Source: Desulfobulbaceae bacterium
GTDB taxonomy: Bacteria > Desulfobacterota > Desulfobulbia > Desulfobulbales > SURF-16
Direction: 5' to 3'
NCBI GenBank assembly: GCA_021160685.1
Contig: JAGHCC010000422.1
Location: forward strand, 1 to 11,847
DNA: 11,847 nucleotides
Position 1 is the first letter of the stretch, and each line of letters starts with the position of its first letter. Below are positions 5,923-11,847 of the stretch, one piece after another. Made by a program: the position numbers and the translations under genes. The notes below the pieces were generated by a model. It ran no database searches. It was given only the letters and a program-made list of their open reading frames with translations, and was not told the origin of the DNA.

Positions 5923-7248
5923 CTAGCGGTCGGTCATTCCATAACCTCGTTCCCCGTGCAGGGAGAAGTCCATGCCGGCCAGCTCTCTTTCTTCGTCCAG
6001 GCGGAAGCCCACTGTTTTCTCGACAATATAACAGATGACAATTGTAGCAACAGCAGCCAGAGCAATGGTAACGCCCATGCCGAGGAGTTGAATCTGAAGC
6101 TGGTCCATGCAGGTCCAGGTTCCGGAAGAAGAAGCTGCTGTGGCATCCGTCATCCAGCTTTTCCGGATAAAAAAGACGAGAAGGACAACCCCAAGTCCGC
6201 TGCCCACGCCATGAATACCGAAACAGTCAAGGCTGTCGTCGTAGCCGAGTTTTGACTTGGCGATGAGGGCGAAATAGCAGGCGATGGAGGAAAGTGCCCC
6301 GAGAATGATGGCGCCTAACGGCTGCACAACCCCGGCGGCCGGAGTGATGACGACAAGCCCGGCCAGAATGCCGGAAGCAAAGCCAAGGGCGGTTGCTTTA
6401 CGATGAAAAAAAGCCTCGATCAGCATCCAGGTCAGCGCACCGCTGGAAGCGGAAACCTGAGTCATGGTCAGAGCCCGGGCCGTATCCAGGCCGCTTTGCA
6501 GGGTGGAGCCGGCGTTGAAGCCGAACCAGCCGACCCAGAGGAGACCGGCTCCCATCATGGTCATGACGAGATTATTCGGCTGCATCAGTCTTTTCGGATA
6601 GCCGCGGCGGGCTCCGAGAAAAATGGCAACGATCAAGGCGCTGGTTCCGGCCGAGACATGGATGACAAGACCGCCCGCCAGATCAATGACACCGGCGGCG
6701 CCAATATTGAAAAGCCAGCCGTCGGGAGCCCAGATCCAGTGGCACAGCGGGCAGTAGACCGCTAAAAACCAGAGGACGATAAAGAGGCAATAGCCCTTGA
6801 AAAAAACGCGCTCAGCCAGGGCGCCGCTGATCAGAGCCGGGGTGATAATGGCAAATTTGCCTTGGAACATGGCCAGAACGTATTCCGGCACCCCGTCCTT
6901 AATCGCGTCGTCAATGCCCTGTAGAAGGAAATAATCTGAATTCCAGCCCACGAAACCGCCCATGATCCCTTGGCCGAATGTCAGGGAATAGCCGCAGACC
7001 ACCCAGAGTACACCAATAATGGCCATGGAGACATAACTGTGCATCATGGTCCCCAGAACGTTTTTTGACCGAACCAGGCCACCGTAAAACATGGCCAGAC
7101 CAGGGATCATCAGCAGCACCAGGGCTGTCGAGGTCAGCATCCAGGCCGTAGCGCCCGGGTCAATGGGGCAACTCTCGGCTCCGGAAACAATGTGTGGCAA
7201 GAGCAGGGCAAAGCCCAACATTGCCAGGGAAACTCCTCCGGTTTTCAT
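5923..7248 (-). CDS. amtB: Ammonium transporter (Amt/AmtB family)
   Basis: A 441-residue inner-membrane channel that conducts ammonium into the cell; the family forms trimers with 11 membrane helices after a cleaved leader. Residues 1-23 look like that leader (ending HIVSG-AES). Family landmarks are present: MIPGLAMFYGGLVRSKNVL, FQGKFAIITPALISGALAER, the aspartate of GVIDLAGGLVIH (Asp189), and the twin pore histidines at His197 (VIHVSAGTSA) and His346 (CFGIHGVGSGLG). The tail, VGFRLDEERELAGMDFSLHG then ERGYGM, is the conserved cytosolic end that P-II proteins (GlnK) contact. ATG 7248 has AGGAGA about 5 nt upstream. No glnK gene adjoins it, unlike many bacteria. Expression probably depends on sigma54 and nitrogen limitation, judging by the promoter at 7346-7362. 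Confidence 0.96.
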   Translation of the reverse strand: MKTGGVSLAMLGFALLLPHIVSGAESCPIDPGATAWMLTSTALVLLMIPGLAMFYGGLVRSKNVLGTMMHSYVSMAIIGVLWVVCGYSLTFGQGIMGGFVGWNSDYFLLQGIDDAIKDGVPEYVLAMFQGKFAIITPALISGALAERVFFKGYCLFIVLWFLAVYCPLCHWIWAPDGWLFNIGAAGVIDLAGGLVIHVSAGTSALIVAIFLGARRGYPKRLMQPNNLVMTMMGAGLLWVGWFGFNAGSTLQSGLDTARALTMTQVSASSGALTWMLIEAFFHRKATALGFASGILAGLVVITPAAGVVQPLGAIILGALSSIACYFALIAKSKLGYDDSLDCFGIHGVGSGLGVVLLVFFIRKSWMTDATAASSSGTWTCMDQLQIQLLGMGVTIALAAVATIVICYIVEKTVGFRLDEERELAGMDFSLHGERGYGMTDR

Positions 7249-7345
7249 GATTTCTCCTAAAATAAATTTTTTTTGATAAAAGGCGTTTTCTTTTCGTAGT
7301 GCTTATCCAGCAGTTATGGGTACTGCGGGGAATTTCAGTTATATT

Positions 7346-7362
7346 CAGCAAATAGCGTGCCG
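7346..7362 (-). promoter_or_regulatory. Sigma54 (RpoN) promoter of amtB
   Basis: The minus strand reads CGGCACGCTATTTGCTG. This matches the sigma54 -24/-12 consensus TGGCACG-N4-TTGCW at all but the first base, with the invariant GG and GC 10 nt apart. The -12 C at 7348 predicts a start near 7336 and a leader of about 88 nt. Sigma54 control of amt genes by nitrogen limitation is well established, so context supports the call. Confidence 0.82.
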
Positions 7363-7449
7363 TTTTGTAAAATTGTTTGTTATTCTTGATTATGCTGTGT
7401 TTGGAGGGGGGAAGCGGGCAATTGTGAAGGGAAATTTGGTGAGGTTGGT

Positions 7450-7495
7450 GTTACGATTTTGTAATATTTAGGGTGTTGTCTTGCGAAAATGTAAC
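7450..7495. repeat. Inverted GTTAC/ATTTT pair between amtB and mnmE
   Basis: GTTACGATTTTG (7450-7461) faces GCGAAAATGTAAC (7483-7495), whose complement is GTTACATTTTCGC. The arms share GTTAC and ATTTT with a one-base offset. The first arm is also part of a small palindrome, TTAC-gatttt-GTAA (7451-7464). It may be a regulator site for either divergent gene; the match is short and may be chance. Confidence 0.3.
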
Positions 7496-7533
7496 ATGGG
7501 GGCGTTCTCGTGTTTTACACATGACTTTCATGT

Positions 7534-7549
7534 TGCACTATTGCGGTCT
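7534..7549. promoter_or_regulatory. Possible NtrC-like activator site
   Basis: TGCACTATTGCGGTCT resembles one half of the NtrC-type site TGCAC-N7-GTGCA. It lies about 200 bp upstream of the predicted amtB start, a normal distance for a sigma54 enhancer. The second half is poor, so this rests mainly on context. Confidence 0.3.
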
Positions 7550-7641
7550 GTCATATAGGCTTTATTAAAGGATTTCTACCCTTGAAGGACGTAAACACAA
7601 AGTTATTAAATTTATAGCCGTGATTTTTAACGAAGCCATCA

Positions 7642-9054
7642 ATGATTAATTCCCCGCCAACATCCGAAACTGTTTCTGAAGAAAAAACCATTGCCGCCAT
7701 TGCCACGCCGCCCGGTGCAGGAGGGATTGGTATTATCCGCATGAGCGGTTCACTCTCCCTGTCTGTCCTGAAGGATCTTTTCAAACCACGCCGTCAGTTG
7801 TCCGGGTTTGTCAGTCATCACATGTATTATGGCTGGGTTGTGAACCCGCATACTCGAGTTCCCGTTGATGAGGTGCTTGCTGTTTATATGAAAGCTCCAT
7901 CCACCTATACCAGGGAGGATGTTGTTGAGATTCACTGCCACGGAAGTTATCTGGTTTTACAGGAAATATTGACCCTTCTTCTGGAGAAGGGCGTCCAGCT
8001 GGCCGAACCCGGAGAGTTTACCAAACGGGCCTTCCTGAATGGCCGTATTGACCTGACCCAGGCGGAAGCGGTGAGTGAACTGCTCCAGGCACGGACAACG
8101 GAAGGCGCTCATCTGGCCATGGCTCATCTCCAGGGCCGGTTGGCCAGCGCGATTGGCCGTATCCGTGACAATCTTCTTAACTTGCGGGCCATTATTGAGG
8201 TTGCCATTGATTTTCCGGAAGAGGATGTGGACATCATGCAGCCGCAAGAAATGGAGAAAAGGGTTGAGGATGAAATGATCGCCCCTCTCCGGCAATTAAT
8301 TGCCACGTCGGACCAGGGTAAAATTTATCGGGAGGGGATTTCCGTTGTGATTCTGGGCCGTCCCAATGTGGGCAAATCAAGTCTTTTGAATGCTCTTCTC
8401 AAGGAAGAGCGGGCCATTGTCACGTCCCTGCCCGGCACGACAAGAGATACCATTGAGGAGTATCTTGATATTAAAGGTGTGCCTGTCCGCATTATTGATA
8501 CTGCCGGCATCAGGGAGGGGGCGGAAAATATCGAGGAGATCGGCATTGAGCGGGCCAGGCGGAAACTTGAGGGTGCCGATCTTGTTCTTTTGCTCGTGGA
8601 CGGTTCGGCGCCGGTTGACGAGGAAGACCGGAAGCTCCTTGACGCTGTCGACAACAAGAGTGTTCTGCTTGTCGTCAATAAAATTGATCTTGTCGAAGAT
8701 TTTGATGTGCGGAATTACAACAGAACCTTTCCCGGCCTGCCCGTCGTCCCCATCTCAGCAAAGACCTATGAGGGTTTGCCTGGACTTGAACAGGGAATTT
8801 TTGATATTGTGACGAGAGGGTCCGGCTGGGATCCTGGCCATCGCTGCGTACCCAATGTCCGGCAGCGTGCCGCGTTGGTCCGGACCCTGGAAGCAATAGA
8901 TCAAATGAGGCAGGGACTTGATGCCGGTCTGCCTCCGGATCTTCTCGCCATTGATCTGCAGGATGGGCTGGATCATCTGGGTGAGATTGTCGGCGAAACA
9001 ACGACCGAGGATATTCTGGCTGAAATTTTTGCACAATTTTGTATAGGGAAATAG
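7642..9054 (+). CDS. mnmE: tRNA modification GTPase MnmE
   Basis: A 470-residue homologue of MnmE (TrmE), which with MnmG adds the carboxymethylaminomethyl group to wobble U34 of certain tRNAs, using GTP hydrolysis and methylene-tetrahydrofolate. Length is normal. The N-terminal folate-binding domain opens with TIAAIATPPGAGGIGIIRMSG. The inserted G domain has its P-loop at residues 239-247 (GRPNVGKSS), G2-region GTTRDT, DTAG at 286-289 and NKID at 346-349. The C-terminus ends in FCIGK, whose cysteine is the conserved one. The start at 7642 lacks a clear ribosome binding site, but ATG is followed at normal distance by the conserved domain. It leads a tight operon with the HDOD gene 2 nt after its stop. 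Confidence 0.97.
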   Translation: MINSPPTSETVSEEKTIAAIATPPGAGGIGIIRMSGSLSLSVLKDLFKPRRQLSGFVSHHMYYGWVVNPHTRVPVDEVLAVYMKAPSTYTREDVVEIHCHGSYLVLQEILTLLLEKGVQLAEPGEFTKRAFLNGRIDLTQAEAVSELLQARTTEGAHLAMAHLQGRLASAIGRIRDNLLNLRAIIEVAIDFPEEDVDIMQPQEMEKRVEDEMIAPLRQLIATSDQGKIYREGISVVILGRPNVGKSSLLNALLKEERAIVTSLPGTTRDTIEEYLDIKGVPVRIIDTAGIREGAENIEEIGIERARRKLEGADLVLLLVDGSAPVDEEDRKLLDAVDNKSVLLVVNKIDLVEDFDVRNYNRTFPGLPVVPISAKTYEGLPGLEQGIFDIVTRGSGWDPGHRCVPNVRQRAALVRTLEAIDQMRQGLDAGLPPDLLAIDLQDGLDHLGEIVGETTTEDILAEIFAQFCIGK

Positions 9055-9056
9055 AA

Positions 9057-10589
9057 ATGAGTTCCGTCAAGAAAAAGGGACCGAACCTGGCTCAGCAAAT
9101 TAGTTTTCTACAAAAGCTTCTTTTTTTTGAAGATTTTGACCAGCATGAGATCAAGCAGTTTCTCGCGCTCAGCCGTTGGCTCAGGGTGCCGGTGGACACC
9201 CACATTATAAAAGAAAGCAGCATTGAAAAGGTTTTTTATATTCTGGTGAAGGGCTCTGTTGCCGTGGTTAAAACGTTGGAGAATGGCAGTCATTCACGTT
9301 TGACCACTTTAGCAGCCGGGGACTGCTTTGGGGAGATGGCCCTGGTTTCAGAGACAAGGCGAACCGCCGGAGTTGTCACCCTGGAAAAATCTTATATTTT
9401 GATGGTGGAACCCGACATCATCAATAAAGCTTCTGTTTTTCTACAGCTTAAATTTTACCGTCGGTTCTGCGAGATCCTGGTGGGACGCCTGGTCAATGCA
9501 AATAAACGGCTGGCAAAGGCGGATTCCGGAAAGGATATAAAAGATCAGAAAAAAAGCCCGGAAAGCCAGGCTGAAAAGAAGCGCCGCATCCCTGATGGGG
9601 AACCGGCCAGTTCACTTTCCGGGAAAGGCGGGACGATTCAGAAGCAAGTGGCAGAGGAAGATGATTATGATCCTGCCGAATTGCCGTCAATGCCCAAAAA
9701 AAAGCCACTGGGACGGATGAAACTGAGGCGTCTGGTCCAGGAGGATGGTCTGAAGTTGCCGGTAAACCCCGCAGTGGCAGCTCAGCTTTCTCCGTTTCTT
9801 TTGGGGCATTGCGAAGATACTCGAAGGTTTTCTGAGCTTATTTCCCTTGATCCGGTTATCACCGCCAAGGTTTTGCAGATGGCAAATTCCTCGTTTTATC
9901 GGCGCACAACGCCGGTCATGTCGGTTCCCCATGCTCTGATTACGGTGGGGATTAATCATATTCAGGAATTGCTCGCCGAGGAAACGTTTAAAATTTTTGT
10001 TAAAAATCAATTCGGCGGGTTTACCTCCCTGGCAAAGTCATTCTGGACGCATTCCGTGGTCGTGGCCCGCATCGCTGAATTGCTCAAGGATATCATGCGG
10101 GTCAACACAACCATGGATGTTTATGTGGCCGGTCTGCTTCATGATATCGGTATTCTGGCTCTGGATCCTTTGAAACCGGGGTTTTACCCCCAGCTTCTGC
10201 GGCAGGATTTTCCCGATGATCTCAGTGAAGCTGAGAAGGAATATATCGGCATTGATCATGGTCAGGCTGGCAGCTTGCTCGGCGAGAAACTGGGGTTGCC
10301 GTTACCTTATCGTGATGTCATGAAATATCATCACTTTCCGGAAAAAATGCGCGATCATGGTCTGTTGACCGGGCTGGTTCACCTGGCCGATCTTTTTGCA
10401 GAGGAGAAGGGCTGTTGTTTCGGCGGAAAAAAATGTGAAGAGGTGAATCTGCACTCTTCTTATGCCTGGGTACTGATTCAGGATCAGCATGCACCGTTTA
10501 GAGATGTGAATATTTCAGATTTTATCAGCTCGTTCCGGACGGAGCTGGACAGGGAGTGGCCGGAAATCGTCGAGGATATCTCCTGGTAG
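9057..10589 (+). CDS. cNMP-binding / HDOD two-domain signalling protein
   Basis: A 510-residue cytoplasmic protein. ATG 9057 is chosen because AGGGA (9045-9049) lies 7 nt before it; a TTG at 9039 lies inside mnmE. Residues about 20-130 form a cyclic-nucleotide-binding fold of the CRP type (VKGSVAVVKTL, then LAAGDCFGEMALVSETRRTA). Residues about 150-220 are a charged, probably disordered linker. Residues about 225-440 are an HDOD domain (LKLPVNPAVAAQL, ISLDPVITAKVLQMANSSFY). HDOD proteins are usually non-catalytic adaptors in two-component or c-di-GMP signalling. Here histidines at 332, 362 (LLHDIG), 401 and 425-426 are kept, so metal binding is possible. It has no DNA-binding domain. It sits in one operon with mnmE and hpt; the ligand is unknown. 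Confidence 0.9.
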   Translation: MSSVKKKGPNLAQQISFLQKLLFFEDFDQHEIKQFLALSRWLRVPVDTHIIKESSIEKVFYILVKGSVAVVKTLENGSHSRLTTLAAGDCFGEMALVSETRRTAGVVTLEKSYILMVEPDIINKASVFLQLKFYRRFCEILVGRLVNANKRLAKADSGKDIKDQKKSPESQAEKKRRIPDGEPASSLSGKGGTIQKQVAEEDDYDPAELPSMPKKKPLGRMKLRRLVQEDGLKLPVNPAVAAQLSPFLLGHCEDTRRFSELISLDPVITAKVLQMANSSFYRRTTPVMSVPHALITVGINHIQELLAEETFKIFVKNQFGGFTSLAKSFWTHSVVVARIAELLKDIMRVNTTMDVYVAGLLHDIGILALDPLKPGFYPQLLRQDFPDDLSEAEKEYIGIDHGQAGSLLGEKLGLPLPYRDVMKYHHFPEKMRDHGLLTGLVHLADLFAEEKGCCFGGKKCEEVNLHSSYAWVLIQDQHAPFRDVNISDFISSFRTELDREWPEIVEDISW

Positions 10590-10641
10590 GCAGAGTTTTT
10601 TCGTAATTTTTTTGGTTCAAGAGAGTTGCAGGGGGACTGCG

Positions 10642-11166
10642 ATGAAGAAAAAAATGATTCTTTCCAGGCAGGAGATCCAGGCCAGGGTCAGGGAACTGGG
10701 CAGGACCATTAGCCAGGATTATCAAGGCGGAAAATTGGTCATGATTGGCGTTTTGAACGGCGCTTTTATTTTTATGGCGGATTTGGCCCGTGCTGTTGAT
10801 CTGCAACTTGAGGTTGATTTTATCCGGGTGGCAAGCTATGGTCAGTCCGACTCGTCGTCGGGGAAGATCAGTCTGAGCAAGGATGTTGAAATGGATCTGG
10901 CCGGTAAGGATGTCCTTCTTGTTGAAGATATTATCGACACAGGACGAACTCTTGCCTATCTGAAGGATTATTTCAGCCGCCATCGGCCTGCGTCGGTGAA
11001 AATTTGTGCTCTGATTGACAAGAAGGAACGGCGCGAGGTTGAGATTGAGGCTGATTATGTCGGTTTTGACGTGGCCGAAGGTTTTCTGGTCGGTTACGGG
11101 CTGGATTTTGCCGAACAGTACCGGCAGTTTCCGGATGTCTATCATCTGGAAAATCCTGAGAGTTAA
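10642..11166 (+). CDS. hpt: Hypoxanthine phosphoribosyltransferase
   Basis: A 174-residue purine-salvage enzyme that makes IMP (and usually GMP) from hypoxanthine or guanine and PRPP. The PRPP-binding loop VEDIIDTGRT is at residues 94-103. Other family parts are the early VMIGVLNGAFIFMADLARA, the flexible loop around DFIRVASYGQSDSSSGK, and the closing FVAEGFLVGYGLDF-type segment (here DVAEGFLVGYGLDFAEQYRQ), followed by PDVYHLE. I chose ATG 10642, with AGGGGGA (10630-10636) 5 nt upstream; a TTG at 10612 would add ten unlikely residues. GCAG (10628-10631) and CTGC (10637-10640) could form a small hairpin with the ribosome binding site in its loop. It follows the HDOD gene by 52 nt and precedes bioA by 14 nt. 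Confidence 0.95.
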   Translation: MKKKMILSRQEIQARVRELGRTISQDYQGGKLVMIGVLNGAFIFMADLARAVDLQLEVDFIRVASYGQSDSSSGKISLSKDVEMDLAGKDVLLVEDIIDTGRTLAYLKDYFSRHRPASVKICALIDKKERREVEIEADYVGFDVAEGFLVGYGLDFAEQYRQFPDVYHLENPES

Positions 11167-11180
11167 GGATAAGAGAGTTC

Positions 11181-11847
11181 ATGAGTTTAAATCTGCAGGA
11201 AAAAGATAAAAAAAATCTCTGGCACCCCTACACCCAGATGAAGGATTACAGTCAGCGTGATCTGCTGATTGTAGATCGCGCCGAGGGGATTTATCTCTTT
11301 GATGAAAACGGCAGGCGTTATTTTGACACCATTTCTTCCTGGTGGTGTATCCTTCATGGCCACAATCATCCCACCATGAAAGAGTATGTCCGGCGCCAGC
11401 TTGATAAACTGGATCATATAATTTTGGCCGGCATCAGTCATGAATCGGTCATCCTGCTGGCTGAAAAATTGGTTGAGATCACCCCTGAACCCCTGGCCAA
11501 GGTTTTTTTCTCCGATAACGGCTCAACTACCTGCGAGATAGCTCTGAAAATGAGTTTGCAGTTCTGGCGGCACAGCGGCCAGCCGCAACGAAACCGTTTT
11601 GTCTCCGTGCTGGGCGGCTACCACGGCGATACCATCGGCGCCATGAGTCTGGGTGGGGTGCCGGAGTTTCATGAAGAGTTTAAGGATCTGCTTTTTGAAT
11701 CGTTTTCCATCCCTTCACCCCACTGTTACCGCTGCCCCATGGGGAAAGAGCAGGACAGCTGTGAGCTTGAATGTCTGCAGCCCCTTGAGGATCTCCTTGA
11801 CAGAGAAGGACAGCGCATTGCCGCCATGATCCTTGAACCCCTCATCC
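11181..11847 (+). CDS. bioA: BioA, DAPA aminotransferase (cut by window end)
   Basis: The first 222 residues of a PLP-dependent adenosylmethionine-8-amino-7-oxononanoate aminotransferase, which makes diaminopelargonate in biotin synthesis. Seen parts: the opening LWHPYTQMKDY, SSWWCILHGHNHP (from residue 52), FFSDNGSTTCEIALKMSLQ, GYHGDT (146-151) and, near the edge, AAMILEPLI. The catalytic lysine would lie beyond the window. Residues 182-198 carry a CX2C-X8-CX3C cluster (CYRCPMGKEQDSCELEC), found in one BioA subgroup but not in the E. coli enzyme. ATG 11181 lies 14 nt after the hpt stop with AGAG upstream, so it is part of the mnmE-hpt operon. The remainder is outside the window. Confidence 0.93.
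   Translation, partial: MSLNLQEKDKKNLWHPYTQMKDYSQRDLLIVDRAEGIYLFDENGRRYFDTISSWWCILHGHNHPTMKEYVRRQLDKLDHIILAGISHESVILLAEKLVEITPEPLAKVFFSDNGSTTCEIALKMSLQFWRHSGQPQRNRFVSVLGGYHGDTIGAMSLGGVPEFHEEFKDLLFESFSIPSPHCYRCPMGKEQDSCELECLQPLEDLLDREGQRIAAMILEPLI

Larger units (their letters stand above)
7249..7641. other. Divergent amtB/mnmE control region
   Basis: This 393-bp stretch separates two divergent genes and holds no supported ORF. It contains the sigma54 promoter for amtB, a possible activator site and an inverted pair, each listed separately. For mnmE a weak candidate is TTGAAG (7582-7587) with TTAAAT (7606-7611), 18 nt apart. No good ribosome binding site precedes mnmE. The region is AT-rich, with a G-rich patch at 7401-7418. 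Confidence 0.6.

Noticed and set aside
5934..6765. ORFs overlapping amtB in other frames
   Set aside because: They are out-of-frame or antisense shadows of the transporter gene, which is intact and strongly supported.
9039..9056. TTG start for the HDOD protein inside mnmE
   Set aside because: ATG 9057 has a well-placed AGGGA ribosome binding site and leaves the usual short intergenic gap.
10612..10641. TTG start for hpt
   Set aside because: ATG 10642 has a strong AGGGGGA site 5 nt upstream and gives the usual N-terminus.

Overview
The window joins a worn accessory region (about 1-5130) to a well-ordered chromosomal block (about 5160-11847). The right half looks like an ordinary Gram-negative chromosome: a sigma54-type promoter before an ammonium transporter, an mnmE-led operon with a cNMP/HDOD sensor protein, and a BioA with a cysteine-rich insertion. 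Together with the Fic genes, group II intron and IS-like debris, this suggests an anaerobic or micro-aerophilic deltaproteobacterium (Desulfobacterota, perhaps Desulfobulbales-like). That placement is inference from gene content; no rRNA or marker phylogeny is available here.

Left to right: (a) 1-431 holds debris, including an open 59-codon gene end (195-374) and a strong terminator. (b) 473-1074 is a complete HigB-HigA toxin-antitoxin operon with an operator-like palindrome in its promoter, bracketed by two nearly identical terminators. (c) 1125-1246 (-) is the frameshifted C-terminal stump of a PIN-domain toxin. (d) 3888-1292 (-) is a co-directional run: an intact Fic-family protein, a small unknown ORF overlapping its 3' end, and a pRiA4b ORF-3-like protein with zinc-binding motifs at both ends. 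(e) 3919-4093, upstream of fic, carries six copies of a 14-bp motif at roughly 10-bp multiples; they may be an IS21-like transposon end or fic operators. (f) 4185-about 4838 is an internally deleted group II intron: the 5' ribozyme part, the first about 24 codons of the intron protein fused in frame to its maturase domain, and no domain V/VI. (g) It abuts the 3' fragment of a second, different Fic gene (4837-5136, -).

The block from 5159 on is orderly. A secreted DUF1566 protein (5668-5159, -) has a good sigma70-type promoter. An Amt ammonium transporter (7248-5923, -) has a sigma54 promoter at 7346-7362 and a terminator at 5831-5876. Reading the other way, mnmE (7642), a cNMP-binding/HDOD protein (9057), hpt (10642) and bioA (11181, cut by the window end) form a tight + strand operon with gaps of 2, 52 and 14 nt. 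It joins tRNA wobble modification, a signalling adaptor, purine salvage and biotin synthesis.

The best candidate for something little described is the Fic / small ORF / zinc-protein run with its phased repeat array. It lies among toxin-antitoxin remnants, which suggests an insertion hotspot for toxin-type genes.
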